Positions 23,461-34,286 of a stretch of 64,000 bases of DNA are shown one piece after another. The stretch is from NCBI GenBank assembly GCA_043228905.1, contig JBHGNT010000004.1, forward strand, positions 16,492,001 to 16,556,000, in the 5' to 3' direction. The DNA is from Azolla caroliniana. Taxonomy: Eukaryota; Polypodiophyta. The notes below the pieces were generated by a model. It was not told the DNA's origin and did not search any database. It saw only the letters and a list, made by a program, of their open reading frames with translations. How positions within the stretch are numbered: the stretch's first letter is position 1; each line of letters opens with the position of its first letter. A program made the position numbers and the translations under genes.

Positions 23461-24056
23461 TGGCAATCGACTATGAAAATGGCCGGCCACAATTGGTCTT
23501 ACGACTTATACTCATAACTTGGACAAAAAAACCCAATAGTAAAGATGAATTTTTAACGACACGAAAGATGGACCCACAATTGTGTATTATAAGATTACTG
23601 CGTAAATGACTACACGGCTCACAGCCAAAATTTCTATTCACTCCGTCTAACAAGAAAAAAAAAACAAGAAACATACATATAAAATTCTCTCTGCTCAGTA
23701 TAATAGGAGTATTTCCCTCTCCCTTTTGGTATACATACACCTCTCTTTTGCCCCCCTCCCCTTTCTGCTACTATTGCTCGCTTTTTATAATTTTCATTTC
23801 CTCTCAGCGTGCTCTCTCGTTTTCGGCCTCCATTCACAGTTGCACGTATTTCGTTTATCTACCCCTTCATGCTCAGTCTTTTCACCTACTTTACCTACTC
23901 ATTTCTTTACATTCGTTTCACACTTCATGCCCTTTGTCCCACAGATAGCACCCGGCACGCCCATGGGACAGTGCCTTCGCACGTCGAACCCAAATCCGAA
24001 ACTTGCAAAAGGTCAAAATTGAAAAAATAAGGAGCCGAAACATTACTGTGGTACAT
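23461..24056. other. No gene recognised
   Basis: AT-rich with pyrimidine-rich patches. The minus strand has a strong purine run near 23735-23765 (GGGGAGGGGGGC core) that could be a polypurine tract or chance. ORFs here have no recognisable motif. Confidence 0.4.
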
Positions 24057-25213
24057 TCAATCTTCTTCCAAAATTATGAGGATGTCCTCTGGGTGTTGTG
24101 ATGACCCGGTTTGGAGATTGGTTGTCTCTTCGTCCGTTGGCTTGGTACTCACAAGGGCAGGTGGTTGTGTCGGGGTTTGGGAGGGGTCTTCAGTTGGACA
24201 CACATCGGCGTGTAATTTGGTTGATATGTCAAGCTGTTGATCTTGAGTGTTCGTCGTAGATGTTGGGGTTGGTTCCTCCTGTTGGAGTTTTGTGGTATGT
24301 TCAACCCCTTGTTCTATGTCTACTCTCAATCGTATTTCTTGTTCTTCTTTCTGCTTCCTGTTTAGCTTGGATGCGCTCACGTTCATAGGCTTCCGATTCC
24401 AATCTTAACAACATCTTATCTCCGTTGAATTCCTCGAGGAAGTGTTTGATTACCATGGTGTGCATTTGTGTCAAGGCGTGGAATTCCTCAGTGAGGTCTT
24501 TGCAGAGGATCTGGAAGTTGTTCTCATCCATCTTGTAGAAATCGTGGCCCTCTTTTCTCTGATTTTTGGCGTCTGCTCGGAAGACCTATAATTCGGCTGC
24601 TTGACCCGACCATTCATTCCAGCCTCGAGCGAATGTCGCTTTGACTTTCCAATTCAATGTAAGCTGGTGTTTTTCCACTATTGCCTTGATTCGCATTTCG
24701 CCCATGTCGTATTTGACACGGAGGGTGTCCAGTTCCTCCTTGGCCTTTGTGGTGTCCAGCTGGAATTTGACTTTGAGGATCTTGCACGACGTGGTAACGT
24801 TGGAGAGCTTTTCCTCTATCGCCTTCGTATGTTGGTCGTAGCACCGGAGGAGACGGTCCGAATTGTCGACTAACTCCTGCATATAACAGTTCTACTATCT
24901 TTCGAGTTCTAGGTTTTCGGAGATGTGCAACTGGTGAAGGGACTTTGCCAATGCAGCTTGTTACTTCTCGGTTTCATCTAACATGTGAATGTGCCAACTT
25001 GAGCGGACCTGGAGTTCCGAGAGTTTGCTCTTCAAGGAGTCAATTTCTTCAAATTTTTGGCGAGATGACTTTTGATATTCTTCCTCCGCTTCCGCTAACT
25101 TTGATGATGCAAGGTTTTGTGCAGCCTTAAGAGTCACGACGGTGTTCTTTTCTGTGTCCTGGAGCTGGCCCGTCTGTGCCTCTAGCAGTTGTTAGAGTTC
25201 GGCCTCGCGCTTT
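24057..25213 (-). pseudogene. Coiled-coil protein of unknown family, C-terminal part
   Basis: This is the downstream part of a long minus-strand reading frame that continues at 30991-32736. The two parts rejoin in frame if the copia element and one GCTTT copy are removed (5,782 bp). The translation is rich in E, K, Q, L and A with heptad-like spacing, as in long coiled coils, and ends in a P/T/S/Q-rich tail. In-frame stops occur at 25194, 24963, 24897, 24894 and 24588 (all TAA or TAG), and there is one frameshift near 24350. I do not recognise the family. It may be a host-derived gene or an accessory ORF of a retrotransposon. Confidence 0.6.
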
Positions 25214-25666
25214 AGAAAAGAATGGCGTGCGGAAGCAATATAGAAAAACCGAACAACAAAAAACGCAGGTTTAATGGAAAGCTTAGGTTTGCACAGTACG
25301 CACGGGAGAGACAGAGAGAGTGTAAACACAAGAACTTAATTCAAAAAATAATACTCAATCTGTACATAGGATGTGCTCAGTGAGCACTTTTATACAAGCC
25401 CTGACAATCAGGCTGGCACAAGTCCTGACAGTATTTGACTGCTCATAAATGAGCCTCGACTCTTACTCCCAAAACTATTCCTTACGAGGAATATCTTTCT
25501 AACGGCCTTTCGGTTTACGCACCGATACGGCCTTCCTACGTACCGGTTTGCGTACCGGTTTACGCATCCGTTTTACACACCGGTCCGGCCTAACCGATCG
25601 GTCCCAACCGATCCGGTCCTTGGCTTGCTCAGCCGATCCGGCCGATGTTGAGATTGTCTCTCAACA
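25214..25666 (-). repeat. Copia 3' LTR
   Basis: 453 bp; minus sense starts TGTTGAGAGACAATC and ends in CTTTTCT, one change from the partner's CTTTTCA. The purine tract (minus GCTTGAGGGGGAG) adjoins it at 25667-25679. Confidence 0.92.
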
Positions 25667-28600
25667 CTCCCCCTCAAGCTCAACTTGAGGCTCTTCCGGA
25701 TCTTCCGGATCACCACTCCGGTTCCTCCTGGCTCCACGCCTCGCTCGCGCTCCTCGGCCTTTTCGACTCCGTGCGCTTCGACCCTTCCGGTCAGTACGGC
25801 CCTTCACAGCTCCCTTGTTGTCGCAGTGTTGGCGCTTCTCTTGCTGCCTTCTTTTCCGCTTGGCCCTCGGTTGATTCAGTGTATTCGAATCAAACACTCG
25901 AACCGACTCGGCTACCTCCGATCAGTTTTCGCTCTCGTCCGAGTTGGCTGTCTCCAACTCGTCTTCGGTCTTCTCGCCCTTGACAGCATCATCTCCCCCA
26001 TGCTTGGTTGGCTTTGGCTCTTTCTTCCGACTGCTCCCCTTATATCCGCTTTCGGACTCTTCCGCAGATCCGCCCTCGACTTCTTCAGCCGATCCGAAAT
26101 CGAATTCGTCATTCGACTCGGCGCTACAGTCTTTTCCGCTCCTTTCCTGCTCCCTTCCGTGGTCATCTGGGACATCTCTCCCCCTCAAGTTCGGCACGTC
26201 GAGGTGACGCAACCCAAGCGCACCCGAGAATTGCCGCAACTTGTCCAGACCAAGAGGCTTGGTGAAGATGTCGGCGGTCTGCCGATCCGTCGGAACATAC
26301 TGAAGTTCGACTTCACCAGAAAGGACACGCTCACAGACAAAATGGTAGTGCACCTCAATGTGCTTGGTCCGTGCGTGGAAGACGGGGTTCTTCGCGAGCT
26401 GGATGTTGCTGAGGTTGTCGCAGTAGATCGTCATCGGATCGGACACCTCCACCTGCAAATCCTTAAGTAGCCGCTTCAACCATATGGCTTCGCATGTCGC
26501 GACAGCCGCTCCTCTATACTCGGCTTCGGTGCTCGACAATGCAACTATCGGTTGTTTCTTGATACTCCACGCTATCGCGGCACTCTCAAGAGAGAACGCG
26601 TATCTGGACGTGGATCAGCGATCGGCGGCGTTGCCAACCCAATCAGCATCGGTGTAGCCAACCAACTGCGGGGCTAGACCGGTCCGAAATAGCAGTCCCC
26701 GATCCTTAGTGCCGCTTACGTACCACAATACGCGTTGTGCACACTGAAGGTGCTCCTCGGTAGGTCGCGCCATAAACTGACTGATCACCCCGACCGGATA
26801 ACTGAGATCGGGTTGGGTGATTGTCAAGTAAATAAGGCTTCTGACAATTTGTCAGAACCTCATCGGGTCGCACCTTTCCGGAATTGGGGCGAAGCTTGAC
26901 GGTTCTATCAAGAGGAGTCGAGACAGACTTACAGTCTGCCATCCCGACTTTGAAGAGCATATTAAGCGCGTAATGACGTTGGCTGATCAGTATGCCTTCG
27001 GGGGTGCGGACCACTTCAATCCCGAGGAAGTAATGAAGGTCCCCCAGATCCTTCATGTCGAATGATGCCGCAAGTTGGAGCTTCACGCGGTCGATTTCAC
27101 CTAGGTCGGCGCCGGTGATGACCAAGTCATCAACATATAGTAAAATACTAACCGGCCCGAGTTGACCTTTCCGGATGAACAGGGAAGAGTTTGATTTTGA
27201 CGTTGCAAAGCCCATCCAACGCAGTTGTTGCGTGATCTTCGCGTTCCAGGCACGCGGGGCTTGCTTCAGTCCATAAAGGGACTTCTTCAATCGGCACACC
27301 GCCGAGGTGTTCGTTCCGGAGTGAAATCCGGGGGGTTGTACCATGTACACTTGTTCCTCAAGCTCACCTTGCAGGAACTCATTCTTTACATCCATCTGAT
27401 GTAAGTGCCACCCCTTTGCCGCAGCTACTGCGAGCAAAACACGGACGGTCGTCATCTTCCCCACCGGTGCAAACATCTCATCGTAGTCGATGCCGTGTTT
27501 CTGCGTGTAGCCTTTTGCCACTAACTGGGCCTTGTATCGATTGACCGAGTCGTCGGTGTTGTACTTGACCTTGTACACCCACTTACATCTGATCGGCTTC
27601 ACACCCTTTGGTGCGTCAACCAGGTCCGAGGTCTCATTTTCTGCCAATGCGTGCATCTCTTCCTCCATCGCAGTGTGCCAGTTCGCGTCCTTAGCCGCTT
27701 CTGCGTAGCTCTCCGGCTCACGCACTTCCGCTACACGGGTCATGTACGCATAATGATGCGCCATGTACTCGTTGTATCCGAACCGCACAACTGGGTTCTT
27801 CTGGCGGGTAGATCGGCGTAATCGTTCTTTGGCCGATGTCGAGGTCTTCTCGGCCGATGCGGACTTCGCTCTTGAAGACCCGTCACCGCTTTCCTCGGAG
27901 TCGGACTCGCGTCAGTCTGACTCGTTTCTATCCGTGTTGGAATCCGACACCTTTTTCTTCCCTTTCTCTTTGTGCGTAAGCCGTCTCCTCGGCTTCTTGC
28001 GCGGCGAATGTACTGCCGAGTCTCCAGTACTCGCCGGCTCTTCATCGGACTGGTTGAAACAACTTAGTCGTCCATTCGGTCCACTTAACCGAAACGAAAT
28101 CGGACTCTCTTCACGGATCCTGATTTCAGGCTCATCCGGAGGCATCTCAGTCTCGCTGACCTCATCGTCAGAACCCGGATTGGAGATGAGGTTCGAAGTC
28201 GGGGGCAAGTACCAAGACGCAGACTCATCAAACACAATGTCGCGGCTCACGTGCGCTTGTTTGGCACGCGGGTTATAGCACTTATAACCCTTCTGCTCGT
28301 CCGAATAGCCGACCAAGATACACTTCTCGGCTTTATCGTCCAACTTCCTCCTTTTCTCCTTCGGCACATGCACATACGCAATGCTACCAAAAACTCATAA
28401 GTGTCACAAGTTCGGCTTCGTTCCGAAATATAGCTCGTGCGCCGACACTTTATCTCCGATCCGATTCTGGATGTATACCGCGGTCCTTACCGCCTCGGCC
28501 CAATAGAACTTGGGCAAGCTCTTCTCTTTCAACATTGCCCGTGCCACTTCCACAACTGACTGATTTTTCCTCTCGGCCACGCCGTTTTGCTCCAGCGTGT

Positions 28601-30455
28601 ATCTGCAACTGAATTTGCGTTGAATTCCCATCTGTTGTAGATAACCGTTGAATTGACCGGAAAAGTATTCTGTCTTCCTATTTCCGACCGCAGGCACTTG
28701 ATCTGTCTTCCGGTTTCCGTTTCCACGAACCCTTTGAGGTCCCAGAAACAGTCGAAGACTTCACTCTTCCTCTCGATAAGGTAGATCCATGTGTGCCGCG
28801 TGTAGTCGTCGATGAAGGAGACGAAATATCGGCTCCCTCCAAGACTAACGTTTTGTGCCGACCCCCACACATCGGAGTGTATCACGTCGAGCTTGTTCCG
28901 GCTCCGGTTACGCTCGTTGGGGAAGGGAAGTTGGTGTTGCTTCCCAAGCTGGCAGGCTTCACAAATTTGTGCCTTCCGGCCACTAAATTTGGGCAATCCG
29001 AACACCACGTGTTTCGATTGCAGGTCTTGAAGCCACTGGTAGTTGACGTGGCCTATCCTCTTGTGCCATAAGTCGATGTCCAACTCGACTTTTTTTCCCT
29101 TCGCAAACATTGCGGTGCCACCGTCAGTAGAGTCAAGGATGAACATCCTCCCATCTCTGTGCCCTTGCGCAATAATACGGCCTTCTTCCTCAATGAAGCA
29201 CCCGAGGTGTGTAAACCGAACCTGCATCCCCTGGTCGACGATCTGCCCGACCGACACCAGATTCTTCGTGATGGTCGGGACGTGTAACACGTTCATAAGT
29301 TTCCCTTTCTGCCCGACATGGCTCACGGGAACTTCACCGACATTCGTGATCGGATGCGGAGTGTCGTCTCCGGTTGCGACTACTCCTGGTTGCGTCGGTT
29401 TCTCAAGGTATGAGAACCACTCCTCGTGGCACGTCATGTGGTTTGACGCGCCAGAGTCGATGTACCACACCTCCTCCGACTTCGGGGTGATCTTCTTCAT
29501 TGAGTTTGCTTCGTGTCTCGTCACGAAGACAGACCCTTTTCCAGCTTTTCTGGATCCTTCGGCGTAGTGCGATTGCTGCCGGTTTCCTCTGTCGGTATGT
29601 CCGGAACCAGATCCGGACCCGGTCCTCTCCGACTCGGCGTGCTTTTTCCAGCACTCGCTCTCCCTATGGCCTTTCTTGTCAGTTCCCTTGCCAATTCCCG
29701 TCGCCTCGACTCCCCCTGTTTCCGGAGGGTCCGGAATTGCTGTCGGCATCACTTCGGTGCCTTCTTCCTTGATCCCGTCGACCGCCTCCATTGCGTACCG
29801 ACTCGCCTCGTCCGCCATGACCACGGGGCCTATCTCCCTCTGTGTACAACATCTTGTTGTCAGTGTGCGTGCTCGTTGATGCACCCACGTGGTTCTCCTC
29901 TACCAGGAGCATCGACTGTAAGTCGAAAAAGGACGGCGTATTCTCCCAGGTACACACAGCCATTCAGAACGCACCGAACTTTGACGCCAAACCCCCGAGA
30001 TAGACCTGGACCATCTCGCTTTCCTCGATGTTCACATCGATGGAAGCTAAGGAGTCACATATGTCCTTGATCTTCGAGGTATAGTCAGCCACCAACAAAT
30101 CGCGTTGTCGTAGGTTGCTCAACTACTGTCGGAGCTAAAGCTTCCTAGTTGTGGTGCTCGCGGCAAAAATCTTCTTCAGATTTTCCCATGCACCCTTCGG
30201 CGTTTTTGCATCCCGAACATAGCTTAATAGTTGTTCACCCACACAAGACGCGAAGCAATACAACACTCTGCACATCGATTGATCCCACGTCGGGAAGTCT
30301 TTGTGTGTCGAATCGGGTGCTATGTCATTTGCACTATCGACATTGCTCCAATAACCGTGTCCAAGCAGGTACTGGTGCATCTTGTAAGACCAAGACGCGT
30401 AGTTGTTTCTGTCGAGCTTCTCCGTCGGAAGCGAGCTAGCCATTCCTCTGTCCAT
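25667..30455 (-). pseudogene. Copia gag-PR-IN-RT-RH polyprotein, lightly damaged
   Basis: The gag starts at ATG 30455 (MDRGMASS). In minus order: gag (30455-29690), zinc-knuckle remains (HRESEC end), protease DSGAS (about 29450), integrase zinc region with ICEACQLGK and core with HSDVW and the downstream E (28404-29100), RT (26706-27788) with YVDD at 27137-27126, then RNase H (25922-26827) ending in TADIFTKPL. After RNase H an unusual acidic, Ser/Glu-rich stretch (about 26170-25900) is followed, one frame away, by a strongly Arg/Lys-rich stretch (25661-25897). Lesions include stops in gag, a frameshift near 26830 and a TGA in RNase H near 26613. Confidence 0.9.
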
Positions 30456-30525
30456 CGATTTTCTTGTTCTTCGTCGTTGGTTTTTCCTTCAAGCAAAGTC
30501 GGCTATAGAGGTTCTCAACCCTCGC

Positions 30526-30537
30526 GCTCTAATACCA
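30526..30537 (-). promoter_or_regulatory. Primer-binding site (tRNA-Met type)
   Basis: Minus sense TGGTATTAGAGC directly follows the 5' LTR end, one change from TGGTATCAGAGC. Confidence 0.85.
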
Positions 30538-30990
30538 TGAAAAGAATGGCGTGCGGAAGCAATATAAAAAAACTGAACAACAGAAAACGCAGGTTTAATG
30601 GAAAGCTTAGGTTTGCACAGTACGCACGAGAGAGACAGAGAGAGAGTAAACACAAGAACTTAATTCAAAAAATAATACTCAATCTGTACATAGGATGTGC
30701 TAAGTGAGCACTTTTATACAAGCCCTGACAATCGAGCTAGCACAAGTACTGACAGTACTTGACTGCTCATAAATGAGCCTCGACTCTTACTCCCAAAACT
30801 ATTCCTTACGAGGAATATCTTTCTAACGGTCTTTCGGTTTACGCACCGATACGGCCTTCCTACGCACCGGTTTGCGTACCGGTTTACATATCCGTTTTAC
30901 GCACCGGTCCGGCCTAACCGATTGGTCCCAACCGATCCGGTCCTCGGCTTGCTTAGCTGATCCGGCCGATGTTGAGCTTGTCTCTCAACA
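30538..30990 (-). repeat. Copia 5' LTR
   Basis: 453 bp, same length as the partner at 25214-25666, with only scattered differences visible. In minus sense it starts TGTTGAGAGACAAGC and ends ATTCTTTTCA. TSD GCTTT follows on the right at 30991-30995. Confidence 0.93.
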
Positions 30991-32736
30991 GCTTTGTGGT
31001 TTGAGCCCGGAGTTGGTCCACTTCGGCTTTGGTTGTTTCGTATTGCTCCTTGGCCTTCTCGGCAATTGCCGTTTGGGCCACGAGTTGCTCATCGTAGTTG
31101 CGGGTTGGGACGACGGTCATTAACATGGCCGGTGCCGAGTCGGTTAGTTCTTCGGTTTGAGTGGACACATCCATCGGCGTGAGAGGGTTGGTGTCGTCCG
31201 TCTGTGTGAATACCTCGAAGGGATTGGAAGCAGGGGGTGGAAAATCGAGAAGGTTTGGTTCGCCGGTTTCTTGGAGTCGTTGTTGAAGCTCGTTCAGGCG
31301 GCTTTCCGAGATCTGCCATAACTCCATGGCCATTTTGGTTTGTTTGCGCACTTGTTTGCTACTAACGGCCATGTATTTCGCAACGCGGGTTGCTTTCTCC
31401 AATTCACGGTAAACCTCGACCAAGGTCGTGTTGAGGTTCGGTAGCTCGATCCGAGCAGGCAGGTTTTGGTTACGCGTTTTCGGCCGATCTTTTGTAACTG
31501 GAGTTTTGGTTACGCGTTGGACCATCTGTTGTTCGGCATGGTCTTGAGCCATGCGAGCCACGGCAGCAACCTGGAGGCAAGCGAGGAAGTCTATTAGCTC
31601 GTAGGTCATGTTGTGTTGTAAAATCGCGTCCAGCTCATAGGACTCGGTGGGCAAATCCTTGAAGGTCATGACTTCCTCCTCCGAAACCTAGGAAGGTTGT
31701 CCTTGCTCCGTAGTTCCTGTTAAGGACAAGGACTTGTCTGTGACAACCGTGATGGTTTTGTCAGGAGCAATGAAGAGTTGCGAGTTCTCGGCCCCTTGAG
31801 TTTTTTCTTCGCTATGGTGTTGCAACCTGTGGTGTTTCTTGGCCAGGCTCCTCTGTGTATCCGTTGATTCTTCTCAGAGCCGTATTAGTTGCTCCTTGGA
31901 GGATTGTCTGCTATTGCCTGTGGTTGTCTGAGTCTCCTCCCGGTGGTCCGGTCGCGGGCTGACCATTTTTAGTTTCGGTTTTTCCACTAAGGCAGATAAC
32001 TTATGTTTTTCGTGCCCTCTTATGATGATATTCTCTTCAGCTTCCTAGGTCGTGGCATCTAGTATCAGTCGCGGCGATGTAGGGGTTCGGGCGAGTGTGT
32101 CATCCTGCCATTCCTCCTGAGCTAGTTGAAGAGCTCGTTGGCGTTTCGCATGGGTGGGTGGGACAAGGAGGGTGAGATTTCGGTGGGGTGTGGTCGTGGA
32201 TGGAGAGGGGGAGGGGAGGGTAAAGCACAACTAAGTAATGTGCTAAAGTAGGCAAGAACCTTTTACCTGCCTGAAAAGTCGTCAGGGCAACACGAACTCC
32301 ATTCCCGGTGATGATGCCCTAGTCGATAGCACTACCTCTATATGTCGTGATGATGATGTCTGCCTTTTTCTATGGCATGCTATACGTGTTAGCGTGTACA
32401 CAGCCAAACTCCAAAAGAATTCTAGCGAGATCGCCAAAGAACTTGTTAGGCTCACCATGAATCTGATACGCCTTGGCCGACACCGAGTACTCCCCGAAAT
32501 ATTCTTCGAGGATGTTCTAGGGCGAAGCCTCGATGTCATGTTCTCCTCCTCGTTAGGCCTAACACCAACCGGATCTGATTGTTGGTGGTGGTGTCGGGAA
32601 TCCTCGAGATGCACTCGGTGTGTGATCTCCTGCGCCTCGGGGTGGTGGAATGCATCCACAACATGGAGGTATCCGTCCAAGCCGTACCTGTTCAGCCAAG
32701 TGTGGAGGTCTTTGAACACTTCAAGCAGCATGATCA
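30991..32736 (-). pseudogene. Coiled-coil protein of unknown family, N-terminal part
   Basis: A candidate ATG at 32736 opens a globular-looking start (FKDLHTWLNRYGLDGYLHVV). The frame shifts near 32560 (segment EEYFGEYSVSAKAYQIHG) and again near 32230. A long Q/E/K-rich frame then runs to 30991 and continues past the copia insertion at 25213. In-frame stops at 32047 (TAG), 31876 (TGA) and 31690 (TAG) are each one C-to-T change from CAG or CGA. Joined with 24057-25213 the region would span about 960 codons. No known domain is recognised. Upstream lies a CT-rich, 5'UTR-like stretch. Confidence 0.5.
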
Positions 32737-32988
32737 TTTCGGAAGAGGAAGAGGAAGAGTGAGTATGGGGGTAAAGAGACAAGGATCGAGAGAAAGCTTC
32801 TGTGCAGAGAGTGTGAGAGCGGGATAGCGTTTGTGTAGAAGACAAGAGAGCTTGAGGGCTTTGTGCATCTGTGTGTGAGTGAGTGTTATGCCCGTGGTGT
32901 CCTCCTTTTTGTAGGTACCTCGTTTCTCAAGATGTGACCTTGTGACCTAGATTCAGAATCTTTCCTGCCATAGTAAGTTTTTAATACC
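32737..32988 (-). promoter_or_regulatory. CT-rich upstream region of the coiled-coil ORF
   Basis: Minus sense holds alternating CT/CA-rich sequence like a plant 5'UTR or LTR R-U5 region. The chromosome here is cut by a gypsy LTR at 32993; the pre-insertion sequence resumes at 37031. No defined TATA box or start site can be assigned. Confidence 0.3.
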
Positions 32989-33446
32989 ACGCTGTCGTGA
33001 AGATCCGTCACTACGCGCGGATCGTGAGGCGGAACCGCCGGGGTTCTGGACCAGAAGGATTTAGAGTCGATACAAGATTTGGCGAGAAAGTACTTAAGAT
33101 AGATTGGGAAAGAGAGAAGTTGAGATTAAACGATTGAGAAAGATCGATTGAACTTTTTATCTTTGGATTTAAGAAACAAGTTACACCATCAATTTGATAA
33201 CGAATTTCTTCTTCTTAATTTCATAATAATAAAAAACCGTGTTTTTTCTCCTTCCCCTTCCTCTTTTATAGATGCTCTCATGCATATGATGCATGTGAGG
33301 GTACAAGACATGCATAAATTGCATGTTTGCCATTTGGCGCTTATGTATTACATGTGGTGCATGATAACCATGCCACTCATTTTAGTTCTCATGTATGAGA
33401 ATTTACATGTAAAAGTACAATGATAGAAATATAATTTCAACTAAAT

Positions 33447-33513
33447 AGCATGGCTTAATGGTAAGCCAATTGACTCCTAACTTGGAGGTGCAAGGTTCGA
33501 ATCCTTACTTGCC
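33447..33513 (+). other. tRNA-like sequence in LTR (antisense to the element)
   Basis: TGGCTTAATGGT resembles a Pol III A box. 33494-33504 is a perfect B-box-like GGTTCGAATCC flanked by AAGG/CCTT, as in a T arm, and CTCCTAA resembles an anticodon loop. The arms do not form a complete acceptor stem. A second copy is at 36434-36500. Confidence 0.55.
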
Positions 33514-33564
33514 CTCCTTGTATATGTAAATATGTATATATATTTATATATTTATTTATCTAGT

Positions 33565-33720
33565 CGCCAGTTCGTCGGATACCGTCGGTTACCGGTGCGT
33601 CGCTGGATGCCGTCAGTTACCGGTGTGCCGCCGCCGGATGCTGTCGGTTACCGGTGCCGTCGCCGGATGTTATCGGTTACCGGTGCCTCGCCGGATGCCG
33701 TCGGATCACCGGCTCCATCG
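33565..33720 (+). repeat. GC-rich minisatellite (CGGTTACCGGTG units)
   Basis: Six or so imperfect units around GTCGGTTACCGGTGCC, each containing the palindrome GGTTACCGG or a variant. Fewer units are present in the partner LTR (36560-36615). Confidence 0.75.
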
Positions 33721-34286
33721 CCGGCCCGGTTTTGGTTGGCCAAAACCCTTTACGAGTAGCTAGCCCACCTCCACTCTTAGTTCAAGTTACCTTGAACTCT
33801 CTATGCTCCACACATAGACACAAAGATAATATCTTTTGCTCCACCTTATATATGATGAGAGCTGTATTTGTCGTGCCTATGTGGGATACCTCACAATTTT
33901 CTCCTTTCCTTTTAAAAACTTTATACCCTCATATCTTGACATTTAGTTGTTCGTTTCTCGTGTAATAAAGTGCATTCGAAACCTCCATCATTTTGTACTT
34001 AGATATTAAATCTATTTAAAATGTTATCTTCACAATTATTGTACTACGTGATTCATACTCGATTTCGTACGTTTTATGGGATTTTCACACTATTGCCGAA
34101 AATCTTCACGACATCCACCCCCACCAAACCGCACGTCCTCCGGTACGTGGCAAGAAGAGAAGAAGTGAGATTTCGGCTACGATGATCAATTAGATTCCTC
34201 CATGTCTTCATTTTCATCCGGCCTATTATGTTCATCGTCGAGGTAATCGAGGTCAGGATCCTTGTCTTGTCTTTTCTTGAAAATCT

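Larger units (their letters stand above)
25214..30990 (-). mobile_element. Complete Ty1/copia element, TSD GCTTT
   Basis: Two 453 bp LTRs (25214-25666 and 30538-30990) are flanked by perfect GCTTT duplications at 25209-25213 and 30991-30995. The primer site, gag, protease, integrase, RT, RNase H and purine tract are all present in the correct copia order on the minus strand. The left LTR's outer end is AG where TG...CA symmetry would give TG. The element interrupts a coiled-coil reading frame. Coding is damaged by relatively few lesions, so it is younger than the copia element at 8818-13897. Confidence 0.95.
32993..34113 (-). repeat. 3' LTR of Gag-IN gypsy element
   Basis: 1,121 bp. It matches 35983-37030 over its length but has extra CCGGTTACCGG-type minisatellite units (33570-33710), which account for most of the length difference. 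Confidence 0.9.

Noticed and set aside
32254-32292. A small intron (GTAAAA...TTAG) in the coiled-coil ORF
   Set aside because: At about 36 bp it is shorter than known plant introns; a frameshift in a pseudogene explains the change of frame better.
33494-33504. Functional tRNA gene suggested by a perfect B box
   Set aside because: Acceptor and D stems do not pair properly, and the sequence is duplicated with the LTR, so it is a relic or mimic rather than a tRNA gene.
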